Part shown: positions 1-8,300 of the stretch, piece after piece | How the letters are laid out: the number at the start of each line of letters is the position of its first letter | Position numbering within the stretch: position 1 is the first letter of the stretch | DNA from: Bacteroidetes bacterium RIFCSPLOWO2_12_FULL_37_12 | GTDB lineage: Bacteria; Bacteroidota; Bacteroidia; 2-12-FULL-37-12 | Assembly (NCBI GenBank): GCA_001769655.1 | Contig: MEPC01000038.1 | Span: 155,842 to 219,841, forward strand | Direction of reading: 5' to 3' | Length of the DNA stretch: 64,000 bases | Notes under the pieces: model-generated | What the model saw: only the letters and a program-made list of their open reading frames with translations | The model's database searches: none | What the model was told of the DNA's origin: nothing | Program-made: the position numbers and the translations under genes

Positions 1-2
1 AA

Positions 3-137
3 AAAAAGCAGAAGACAGGAACGAGAATGGTTCCCAACCCGAAACCACTGAATAACGTAAGCGAGGAGGCGAGGAATGCGGTAGTGCATATAATTAGAAT
101 GTCGGTGAGATTCATAAATCTGAACGATGTGAAATAA
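3..137 (+). CDS. possible 3' tail of a gene cut by the window edge
   Basis: Frame 3 is open from the first base of the window to a TAA at 135-137, giving about 44 residues with no recognisable motif (it contains PNPKPLNNVSEEARN). The other two forward frames stop by about base 55. It could be the C-terminus of a gene that starts before the window, or chance. I do not recognise the family. Confidence 0.2.
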   Translation, partial: KKQKTGTRMVPNPKPLNNVSEEARNAVVHIIRMSVRFINLNDVK

Positions 138-159
138 TTCGAAATATAAATGAAAATTA

Positions 160-189
160 TGTAGAAACACGGTGCACCGTGTTTCTACA
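160..189. repeat. perfect 30-bp palindrome
   Basis: The two 15-base arms (left arm TGTAGAAACACGGTG) are exact reverse complements with no loop. The palindrome ends about 48 bases before the ATG at 238. Palindromes of this kind recur in Bacteroidota intergenic DNA. Whether it acts as an operator, an RNA hairpin or a mobile repeat is not decidable here. Confidence 0.75.
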
Positions 190-237
190 CCGTCAATAAA
201 ATTCCCATTTCCATTTATTTTCCTACCTTTACCGCTT

Positions 238-1668
238 ATGAAAATCACAACCTCCTTTATCATCGTTTTTTTATCAGCCATTACTGTGCGGGCACAGTAT
301 GCGTCTGAATACATTAAATTACTAAGCCATTGGGATTCATCAGGCGCTCCCGCTGAACCCATATATGATATTCGTTATTCCAGTTGCTGGGGCTATTCGG
401 ACCCTGTAAAGGCAAAAAAATATGGCATCATTGGTTCTTCCATGGGAACCCATTTCATAGAAATTACTGACCCTTCCAAGCCGGTACAACGTGACTATGT
501 TGCGGGAAGAAGAGATAACTGCATCTGGAGAGAATATAAAACCTATAAAAATTTTCTTTATATGGTAAGCGACGACCAGGCGCCTAACAGTTTACAGATA
601 GCGGACCTTTCTTACCTGCCCGATTCCGTTAATATAATTCATGATTCAGATTCCATACTCCAGCGGGCGCATACTGTTTTTATTGAAGGTGATAATTTGT
701 ATTGTGCTTCGGTTAAAGGCGGTTCCGTTGGCAGTGCCACTATGGCTGTTTTCGATTTATGGGAAAATCCAGGCAAACCAAAACTTCTCAGAAAACTAAA
801 TGATGATTATCCTGGCTTAGTGGGTCATGTGCACGATATGTTTGTGCGCAATGACACGGTGTATGCTTCCTGTGGCTTCGATGGTTTGTATATTTTCCGT
901 TTTGAAAACCGTTCCAAGTTTGTGCAGATTGGTTCTTTCACCGGATACCCCAGAGGAGGATATAATCATAGCAGTGTATTAACGCCCGATGGTAACTATT
1001 TGATTTTTGCAGATGAAGTTCCCCGTTCACTTCCTGTAAAAGTGTTGGATGTGACAGATTTTTCAAACCTGACTATAACAGATACGATTGTCACAAGACC
1101 TGGTACCTATCCTGGTTCCACTCCTCACAATCCATTCATGAAAGGCAATGTTTTATTCATTTCCGCTTATTTAGACGGAGTTTATTCTTATTCCATGAAT
1201 GACCCATTAAATCCCAAACAGGTTGGATTTTTTGACACCTATCCGCAAAATGGAAATAACTACCCCGATGACAATGTTTACCAGGGTTGCTGGAGCGTTT
1301 ATGTGGATTACCAGGAAGATATCATCATAGCAAGTGATATGACCAATGGGATGTTTGTACTGGATGTTTCTCTGGCTATGCCGGTTTCGGAAACGGAAAT
1401 TAAGAAAAATGGCTACGTTTTTAAGGTAAGCAACCTGCTTATCAATAATTATGCAAACCTTCTTATAGAGTCACCTGAGAATGAATCTATAGAGTATGAA
1501 TGGAAGGATATACTGGGAAAAAATATCGCTATCGGTAAGATAAATTTACAAAAAGGAACTAATCACAGCAGTATCTCCGTGCCACAAACTATTTCTTCCG
1601 GGATTTATCTGTTGAATTTACGTTCGGAAAAAGTTTCAACGGTAGTGAAGATGGTGAAAGCCCCTTAA
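238..1668 (+). CDS. secreted LVIVD-repeat / choice-of-anchor-B-like protein with T9SS sorting domain
   Basis: The ORF is open from a GTG at 172, but the ATG at 238 gives a clean signal peptide (MKITTSFIIVFLSAITVRAQ), so I start there; the upstream extension only translates the palindrome. The middle has beta-propeller-like repeats with HTVFIEGDNLY and HVHDMFVRNDTVYAS motifs, as in LVIVD / choice-of-anchor-B proteins. The last ~75 residues form a Por-type sorting domain ending in SSGIYLLNLRSEKVSTVVKM, so the protein is probably exported by the type IX system and surface-anchored or released. Substrate unknown. The convergent gene that follows ends 4 bases away. Confidence 0.8.
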   Translation: MKITTSFIIVFLSAITVRAQYASEYIKLLSHWDSSGAPAEPIYDIRYSSCWGYSDPVKAKKYGIIGSSMGTHFIEITDPSKPVQRDYVAGRRDNCIWREYKTYKNFLYMVSDDQAPNSLQIADLSYLPDSVNIIHDSDSILQRAHTVFIEGDNLYCASVKGGSVGSATMAVFDLWENPGKPKLLRKLNDDYPGLVGHVHDMFVRNDTVYASCGFDGLYIFRFENRSKFVQIGSFTGYPRGGYNHSSVLTPDGNYLIFADEVPRSLPVKVLDVTDFSNLTITDTIVTRPGTYPGSTPHNPFMKGNVLFISAYLDGVYSYSMNDPLNPKQVGFFDTYPQNGNNYPDDNVYQGCWSVYVDYQEDIIIASDMTNGMFVLDVSLAMPVSETEIKKNGYVFKVSNLLINNYANLLIESPENESIEYEWKDILGKNIAIGKINLQKGTNHSSISVPQTISSGIYLLNLRSEKVSTVVKMVKAP

Positions 1669-1671
1669 ATC

Positions 1672-2073
1672 TCATTCAACCAATCGCAAATTTATAGCGG
1701 CTGTCTTTCCTCTTTTCTGGTCATCCTCTGAAATATTAAAAAGAACTTTCATGCCTGGTCTGGGAGGTTTTGTCGTATTCTTCCAGTTTTTTATATGAAA
1801 AAATATTTCGTTATTCCCATTGAAAGTAATAAAGCCGAATCCCTTGTCGTTTTTCATGAGCCGGATTACTCCCGGTATATCTTCTTTTTGTTTTACCTGA
1901 GGATCTTTTTTTTCTTCGGGTAAAGAAGTTTTTCCGTTAGGGGTGGGTTTTAAACTTCCTGGAGTTTTTACAACAGGGGCGTAGTTTTTTCGTTGAGCCC
2001 GGGCAAGATATAATCCTATGCCAATGCCTGCAAGCATTCCGATAATCAATGAAATGATAATTGAAACTGTCAT
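1672..2073 (-). CDS. membrane-anchored cold-shock-domain protein
   Basis: 133 residues. Residues 4-24 form one hydrophobic segment (IIISLIIGMLAGIGIGLYLA), followed by a basic, Pro/Lys-rich linker. Residues ~68-133 are a cold-shock domain with RNP1 (KGFGFITF) and RNP2-like (EIFFHI) motifs, so it should bind single-stranded nucleic acid. Bacterial CSD proteins are usually ~65-70 residue cytoplasmic chaperones; here the domain should be tethered to the inner membrane on the cytoplasmic side. The start is an ATG. It is divergent from the ferredoxin gene, with a G-rich repeat between them. Confidence 0.8.
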   Translation of the reverse strand: MTVSIIISLIIGMLAGIGIGLYLARAQRKNYAPVVKTPGSLKPTPNGKTSLPEEKKDPQVKQKEDIPGVIRLMKNDKGFGFITFNGNNEIFFHIKNWKNTTKPPRPGMKVLFNISEDDQKRGKTAAINLRLVE

Positions 2074-2180
2074 GATATTTTATGTAAACGGTTTTTTACT
2101 GAAACTCAGGTAAAAGGTTATTTTTCAAACTTAATACAAACTTACATGAAAAAAATATAATTAACACGTTGGGGTTGTAA

Positions 2181-2291
2181 AGGGTATAGGGGTATAGGGG
2201 TATAGGGGTATAGGGGAAAAATATTTGTATTTCAATTTTCCCTTATACCCCTATACCTTTATACCCTATACCTTTTTGCCCTATACCCCTT
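2181..2291. repeat. GGGGTATA tandem repeat with inverted partner (hairpin / G-quadruplex candidate)
   Basis: The plus strand has five G-tracts (one GGG, then four GGGG) separated by TATA, then an inverted C-rich half (CCCTTATACCCCTATACC and on). The halves can pair as a long imperfect hairpin, and the G-rich half alone fits a G-quadruplex pattern with 4-nt loops. It sits between two divergent genes. The same family recurs near 3.9, 21.7 and 51.0 kb. Confidence 0.8.
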
Positions 2292-2309
2292 TATTTTAAA
2301 ATTAATAAG

Positions 2310-2317
2310 TATATTTG
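2310..2317 (+). promoter_or_regulatory. Bacteroidota -7 element TATATTTG
   Basis: The TAnnTTTG consensus lies 26 bases upstream of the ferredoxin ATG, directly after the GGTATAGG repeat. No convincing -33 TTTG was found. Confidence 0.55.
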
Positions 2318-2343
2318 CCCTCTTGTAAATCACTTCATAAACT

Positions 2344-2637
2344 ATGGCACTATTCATAGACAAAGAATGTATCAATTGCGGCGCTTGCGAACCCGAATGT
2401 CCTAACACCGCAATATATGCCGGCGGTGCTGAGTTTGAATATTTTGGGAAGAAATTCGAAGCGCTTTCCGGCGATTTGTATTACATAGTTCCTGAAAAAT
2501 GCACTGAATGTATTGGTTTTCATGAAGAGCCCCAATGCGCCGCTGTTTGTCCGGTGGACGTATGTATAAAAGATCCTGATTGGGTAGAAGATAATTCACA
2601 GCTCATAGCTAAAAAAGTTGATTTGCATCCCGCGTAG
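2344..2637 (+). CDS. 4Fe-4S dicluster ferredoxin
   Basis: 97 residues. The first cluster motif is CINCGACEPECP at residues 9-20. The second is the loop-extended CTECIGFHEEPQCAAVCPVD, in which eight residues separate the second and third cysteines, as in the Bacteroidota/Chromatium-type 2[4Fe-4S] ferredoxins. It is a soluble low-potential electron carrier. The ATG has a TATATTTG element 26 bases upstream. A short palindrome follows the stop codon, then the Cys-rich membrane gene on the same strand. Confidence 0.92.
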   Translation: MALFIDKECINCGACEPECPNTAIYAGGAEFEYFGKKFEALSGDLYYIVPEKCTECIGFHEEPQCAAVCPVDVCIKDPDWVEDNSQLIAKKVDLHPA

Positions 2638-2643
2638 TAGAAG

Positions 2644-2658
2644 CGGGTTTAAAACCCG
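2644..2658. repeat. short palindrome CGGGTTT-A-AAACCCG
   Basis: A seven-base stem with a one-base centre starts 7 bases after the ferredoxin stop codon. It could be a weak terminator or a repetitive extragenic palindrome. Two copies of CATTAGTAATT lie just downstream. Confidence 0.5.
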
Positions 2659-2706
2659 TTTGTACAGTCATTAGTAATTTGTCATTAGTAATTAACCCTA
2701 AAAACC

Positions 2707-3123
2707 ATGCTCTGTATCATTCAAATTTCACTGACATTGCTCGCTATAGTGGCGGGTATGTTTCTGCTTGCAAAAGCACAAAAAGACAATCTCAATACCT
2801 TGTATAAAGCCATTGCTTACGGGGTTATTGTGGTTGGATTTATTACATTTATCTGTGCCGTTTCTTGCGCACTTTGCAACTCACGTTGCTATGAACGAGG
2901 CGGACAAAAATGTATGATGAATAATGGTTTTAACCAGGGAGGAGGTAGTTGCAGTATGATGAACCAAATGAGTAACTGCGGAAACGGCATGATGATGGAC
3001 TGTCACCGGGGAATGGGGATGAAAAACTGCGAAATGAAATGTGAAAAATACAGCCGCTGGAATTGTCATAATGACGATGATAATGAGGAAACAGAAGAAA
3101 CAAAAGATACCACAGCCCATTGA
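2707..3123 (+). CDS. small membrane protein with Cys/Met/His/Asn-rich tail, unknown
   Basis: 138 residues. There are two N-terminal hydrophobic segments (~3-23 and ~37-58), the second ending in CAVSCALCNSRC. The rest is rich in Cys, Met, Asn and Gly (for example CSMMNQMSNCGNGMMMDCHR), then an acidic tail with His. Clustered Cys/Met/His suggests soft-metal (Cu/Ag/Zn) binding or redox chemistry, but no known motif is visible. The stop overlaps the start of the SDR gene (ATGA), so the two are probably cotranslated, and a ferredoxin lies just upstream. I do not recognise the family. Confidence 0.65.
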   Translation: MLCIIQISLTLLAIVAGMFLLAKAQKDNLNTLYKAIAYGVIVVGFITFICAVSCALCNSRCYERGGQKCMMNNGFNQGGGSCSMMNQMSNCGNGMMMDCHRGMGMKNCEMKCEKYSRWNCHNDDDNEETEETKDTTAH

Positions 3124-3923
3124 AAACTGTCCTTATCACCGGTGGCACCTCCGGGATTGGGAAAGCCCTCGCAGAGGTTTTTGCAAAAAATAAATTTCGT
3201 GTGATTATCACTGGACGCGATGAGAACCGGCTACGGGTTACCTATGAGGAACTTTCAGAAATGGGAACCGAAATCCATACTATCAAATGCGATGTCAGCC
3301 GTGAAGAAGATGTAAAAAATCTTTATCTTAAAGTTCACACCCTAACAGATTCATTGGATATTCTGGTAAATAATGCTGGAATTTCAATGCGAGCGTTATT
3401 TCAGGAACTCGATTTAAAAGTTATCAGGGAAGTAATGGATATTAATTTCTGGGGGACGGTTTATTGCACCAACTATTTTCTAAAAGATATTCTTAACTCA
3501 AAAGGAAGCATCATCGTAATATCTTCCGGCGCCGGATTGAGGGGTATTCCTGCAAGAACGGGTTATTCGGCTTCAAAATTTGCCCTTCATGGTTTTTTTG
3601 AATCATTACGTACCGAACTCCTCTACAAAGGAGTTCACATACTTTTAGCTTGTCCCGGGTACACTGCTTCAAATATTCGTAAATCCGCTTTGAATGGGAA
3701 AGGAGTGGCGCAAGGGGAAACACCTCTCGAAGAATCAAAATTAATGTCGGCTGAAAGGGTAGCAGAAAAAATTTTTAAGGCGTGGAAGAATAAAAAAAAG
3801 CTACTTCTTATCAGCCGTGAAGTAAAATTTATTCGCTTGGTTAATTTTTTATTTCCTTCCTGGATGGATAGGATAATGTTTAATCATATCGCCAGGGAAA
3901 AGGGAACGGCTTTGAAGGTATAG
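3120..3923 (+). CDS. short-chain dehydrogenase/reductase
   Basis: 267 residues with the classical SDR features: Rossmann motif TGGTSGIG (7-14), NNAG (84-87), catalytic Ser ~135-136, Tyr149 and Lys153 in YSASK. TGRD after strand 2 suggests NADP(H). The longer C-terminus (FLFPSWMDRIMFNHIARE) resembles the DHRS7/lipid-acting SDR group, but the substrate is unknown. The start is an ATG overlapping the previous stop by ATGA. The stop codon TAG lies inside the first unit of a GGTATAGG repeat. Confidence 0.88.
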   Translation: MKTVLITGGTSGIGKALAEVFAKNKFRVIITGRDENRLRVTYEELSEMGTEIHTIKCDVSREEDVKNLYLKVHTLTDSLDILVNNAGISMRALFQELDLKVIREVMDINFWGTVYCTNYFLKDILNSKGSIIVISSGAGLRGIPARTGYSASKFALHGFFESLRTELLYKGVHILLACPGYTASNIRKSALNGKGVAQGETPLEESKLMSAERVAEKIFKAWKNKKKLLLISREVKFIRLVNFLFPSWMDRIMFNHIAREKGTALKV

Positions 3924-4034
3924 GGTATAAGGTATAGGGTATAAGGTATAGGGTATAAGGGAAAATAGAAGTCCAAATATTTTTTCCATATACCTTTATA
4001 CCCCTATACCTTATACCTTTATACCCCTATACCC
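3918..4034. repeat. GGTATAGG/CCTATACC inverted tandem repeat
   Basis: Tandem GGTATAGGGTATAA units are followed after ~30 bases by the complementary TATACCTTTATACCCC units. It begins inside the last codons of the SDR gene and ends 12 bases before the next ATG. Same family as at 2.2, 21.7 and 51.0 kb. Confidence 0.8.
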
Positions 4035-4046
4035 TTCCCTCCTCAC

Positions 4047-5201
4047 ATGCAACTCCTAATCATCTTTTTTTCAATATTAATAACCGTTCAATCGGTTGCT
4101 CAACCCACGGGGGATAAAATTCTTCTTATGAATACAGAAGAAGTCCGCATTGATGCTATGAACGCCGTAAACGATATGTATAATTTTGAATTTGAAAAAT
4201 CCGAAAAAGAATTCCGATGGTTAAAACAGCAATATCCTGCTCATCCTCTGCCCTATTTTTTGATGGGACTTAGCCAGTGGTGGAAAATGTTACCCGATTT
4301 CGATAATGTACATAATGATGATGTTTTTGTTTCCTATATGGACACTGTACTTTCATTATGTGATCAACTTTTTGAAAAAAATGAAAAAGACATTGAAGCG
4401 ACATTTTTTGCGGCCGCGGCGTATGGTTTTAAAGGAAGAATGTATGGGGAAAGACATAAATGGACCAAAGCGGTCTATAACGGATTCAAAGCCCTTCAAT
4501 ATATTTTGGATGGGGAAGAACTTGGCGAATTTAGTTATGAATTCAAATTCGGTTCCGGTATTTATTATTATTATGCTGTATGGATTCCTGAGAATTACAA
4601 ATGGGTAAAGCCGTTGATGTTTTTTAAGGCAGAAGGCGACAAGAAAAAAGGGCTTGACTTATTGCAATTCGTTTCCAACAATGCTTTTTATACCCGGACA
4701 GAAGCACAATATTTTCTGATGCGGATTTTTTCGAATGAAGAAAATGACGCCGGTAAAGCGTATCCTATGGCTGAATACCTTCATCGTACATTTCCAAACA
4801 ATTCATACTTTCATCGCTCTTACGCAAGAATCGCCTTCTGGAAAGGCGAATTAAATAAAGCCGAAGAGCTTGCGCGGGAAATAATTGCCTGTATTGAAAA
4901 CAAAAAAACCGGGTATGCTTCCACCGATGGGAGGTATGCCAATTATTTTCTGGGGTACATTTATGAGTATTACAAAAGAGATAAGCCAACCGCCAAAAAA
5001 TATTACGAGCAGACCTTATATTTTTCTGAAACCGGAAACGCACTCGAATCAGGTTATTACCATGCCGCACTTTGCCGGCTGGCTAAAATGGCGATAGAAG
5101 AGAATAATTCTAAAGAGGCAAAAAAATATTATAAAAAAGTGTTGAAACACGCTGAGAAGGATAGTAAATATTACAAGGAGGCAAAAGAAAAATTACGGTA
5201 A
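4047..5201 (+). CDS. exported tetratricopeptide-repeat protein
   Basis: 384 residues. The N-terminus MQLLIIFFSILITVQSVAQ is a signal peptide. The remainder is helical with TPR-like pairs (for example AEYLHRTFPNNSYFHRSYARIAFWKGELNKAEELA and ANYFLGYIYEYYKRDKPTAKKYYEQTL, each cut by loops), ending in a basic KKYYKKVLKHAEKDSKYYKEAKEKL stretch. It is likely a periplasmic scaffold; partners are unknown. It is separated from the SDR by a repeat and may be its own transcription unit. Confidence 0.75.
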   Translation: MQLLIIFFSILITVQSVAQPTGDKILLMNTEEVRIDAMNAVNDMYNFEFEKSEKEFRWLKQQYPAHPLPYFLMGLSQWWKMLPDFDNVHNDDVFVSYMDTVLSLCDQLFEKNEKDIEATFFAAAAYGFKGRMYGERHKWTKAVYNGFKALQYILDGEELGEFSYEFKFGSGIYYYYAVWIPENYKWVKPLMFFKAEGDKKKGLDLLQFVSNNAFYTRTEAQYFLMRIFSNEENDAGKAYPMAEYLHRTFPNNSYFHRSYARIAFWKGELNKAEELAREIIACIENKKTGYASTDGRYANYFLGYIYEYYKRDKPTAKKYYEQTLYFSETGNALESGYYHAALCRLAKMAIEENNSKEAKKYYKKVLKHAEKDSKYYKEAKEKLR

Positions 5202-5210
5202 TTATTAATA

Positions 5211-5290
5211 CAATGGTTATATGATTAAATGGTTATTTAGTTATATGGTTATTTAGATTTTTGATGAAATTTGATCTGTTTACAGTATAA
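5211..5290. repeat. ATGGTTAT low-complexity run plus 49-bp dispersed repeat
   Basis: Tandem TGGTTAT-type units lead into positions 5241-5289. This 49-bp stretch matches the reverse complement of 28262-28310 at 45 of 49 positions by eye (shared core AGATTTTTGATGAAATTTG). It lies just upstream of the duplicated TPR gene. Confidence 0.7.
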
Positions 5291-5356
5291 TAAAAAACAC
5301 GCATGACAATGGATAGAAAGATAAACACAGATTTCTTTTTCGTGAAAATACATTCC

Positions 5357-8300
5357 ATGCGTTCCATCCGTATTCTATCTTTCTTTTTTTACTTCACCCT
5401 TCATTATTCCTTGTTCGGTATTCATTATTCTTTTGCCCAAACCGAAAAAACCGACTCCCTTACCGCCCGCCTCACCAAATCCCTTCACGATACGGATCGT
5501 GTAAAATCCCTTAACGCACTCTTTAGCGAACACATCTCCTCCAAACCGGAGAAAGCATTGGAATATGCTCAACGGGCATTGGAACTGGCAGAAAATACAA
5601 AGTGGAAAAAAGGCATTGCCGCCACTCTCGGCAACGTCGGACTTGTCTATTGGAATCAAGGCGACTACCCCAAGGCATTGGAATATTATTTCAGGGCATT
5701 GAAAATAGATAAAGAACTTGGAAATAAAAACGGAATTGCAGGACACCTCGGCAACATCGGAATTGTCTATTGGAATCAAGGCGACTACCCCAAAGCACTA
5801 AACTATTATTTCAGAACATTGAAAATTGGAGAAGAGTTAGGCGATAAAAAAAGAATTGCAATCCAACTCGGCAACATCGGACTTGTCTATGATGAGCAAG
5901 GCAACAACCCCAAAGCATTGGACTATTATTTCAGGGCATTGAAAATAAATGAAGAACTCGGTAATAAAAATGGTATTGCAATATGTCTCGGCAACATCGG
6001 AATTGTCTATCATGAGCAAGGCGACTATCCCAAAGCATTGGATTATTATTTCAAGGCATTTAATATGGATGAAGAACTTGGAAATAAAAACGGTATTGCA
6101 AGACACCTCGGCAACATTGGAATTGTCTATAGGAATCAAGGCGATTACCCCAAAGCATTGGAATATTATTTCAAAGTATTGAAAATGGCAGAAGAACTTG
6201 GCAATAAGAACAGTATTTCAGCCATCCTCGGCAACATCGGTTTACTCTATACCAAAACCGGAAATTTTCAAAAAGCAGAAAGCTATTTGGAAAGTGCGCT
6301 AATTGTAAGCGACAGCATTGGAGCACTTTTTTATCAAAAAAACCACCACGAAGCCCTCACCCGCCTCTACGACACAACCGCCCACATTGCCTATCGTTCC
6401 AGCAATTACAAATCAGCCGCCCTACTCTACAAAAGCGCACTTACGCACAACAGGAAAGCCGGCATGGCAAAAGACACACTCTTCAATGAAGAAAAAAGCA
6501 AAGAAATCGGTGGCTTGGAGCAAAAGCATATTTTTGAAATGTCAGCAATGAAAAAAAGGCAGGCAGAAACTGAAAAAAACAGGCAGGTGGCAGTAGCAGT
6601 AAGCAGGAGGAATTTGTTGCAACACAGTGGCATCATGCTTGGTCTCTTACTGCTCGGCTCTGTCCTCTTTTTGTTAGCACGTTTCCATATACCGCTATGG
6701 TTGTTGGAGGGCATTGTCTTCTTCTTCTTTCTGCTCACTTTTGAATTTATACTAGTCCTTCTGAACCCTTACATTGAAAAATGGAGCGGCGGAGCGCCTG
6801 TTTGGAATCTGCTGTTTAATTCGTTGATTGCAGTGGTGATATTTCCGTTGCATAGGTATTTTGAGGGGGTGCTGAAAAGACGCATTCTAAAGACAAGTCC
6901 GGTTGAAAGGGAGAAAGGGAGAAAGGGGGAAAGGGAGAAGGGGAGAATGGGAGAATGGGAAAACGAGAAAACGGGAAACCAGCCGCCAGCCACTAACATC
7001 GTTTTCATTTTCCTTCTAACAACGCTTGTGTTTATCAACAGTGGGTTTGATAATAAAGTTGATTCGTTAAAAGTAGAACTTCAAAAAGACTTGCACGATT
7101 CCACGCAGGTGAATACCCTCCACGCGCTTTTTAACCAATACATTTCTATCTCTCCCGATACAGCGTTACACTATGCACAGCAAGCACTATCACTTGCAGA
7201 AAAGATAAAATGGGAAAAAGGCACCAGCAATTCTTTCCATGCGATCGGTCATTATTATTACACACAGGGCGATTACTCCAATGCACTTACTTACTGGTTA
7301 AAAGTGTTGAACGCAAGAGAAGCCCTCAATGACAATAACGGCATTGCCGCATCCCTCGGCAACATCGGAGTTGTCTATCAAGAGCAAGGCAACTTTTCCA
7401 AAGCATTGGATTATTATTTCAGGGCATTGAAAATAAATGAAGAACTCGGAAATAAAAACAGTATTGCAATACGTCTCGGTAACATCGGAATTGTCTATAT
7501 GGAGCAAGGCGACTATCCCAAAGCGTTGGATTATTATTTCAGGGCATTGAAAATAAATGAAGAACTCGGAAATAAAAACAGTATTGCAATACGTCTCGGT
7601 AACATTGGTGTTGTCTATATGGAGCAAGGCGACTACCCCAAAGCGTTAGATTATTATTTCAGAGCATTGAAAATGGATGATGAACTCGGAAATAAAAACA
7701 GTATTGCAATACGTCTTGGTAACATCGGACTTGTCTATTATTATCAAACCGACTACTCCAAAGCATTGGAGTATTATTTCAGGGCATTGAAAATGAAAGA
7801 AGTATTAGGAAATAAAAGCGAAATTGCAATTACCCTCGGCAACATCGGAATTGTTTATAAAGAGCAAGGCGACAACCCTAAAGCATTGGAGTATTATTTC
7901 AGGGCATTGAAAATGGATCAAGAACTTGGAAATAAAGACGGTATTGCAAGACACCTCGGCAACATCGGCTCGCTCTATATCAAAACAGGAAAATTCCAAA
8001 AGGCAGAAAGCTACTTAGACAATGCGCTAAGTGTAAGTGACAGCATTGGTGCACTTCTTTATCAAAAAGACCACCATGAAATGTTTACCCAGCTCCACGA
8101 CACCACCGCACACCTCGCCTTTCAAGCCGGCAATTATAAAGAAGCCGCCAGACGCTACGAAAGTGCCCTTACGCACAACAAAAAAGCAGGCACGGCAAAA
8201 GACACACTCTTCAATGAAGAAAAAAGTAAAGAGATTGGTGGCCTGGAGCAAAAGCATATTTTTGAGATGGAGACGTTGAAGAAAGAGCAGGCAGAAGCTG

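Noticed and set aside
172..237. GTG-started extension of the first secreted protein
   Set aside because: It begins inside the perfect palindrome and would bury the signal peptide.
5375..5779. Antisense open frames across the TPR repeats (also 5837-6139, 7298-7627)
   Set aside because: They mirror the 40-codon repeats in the opposite strand, have no start signals or motifs, and the sense frame has clear TPR and membrane features.
7345..7970. CRISPR-like regular 120-bp repeats
   Set aside because: They are coding TPR units in one frame.
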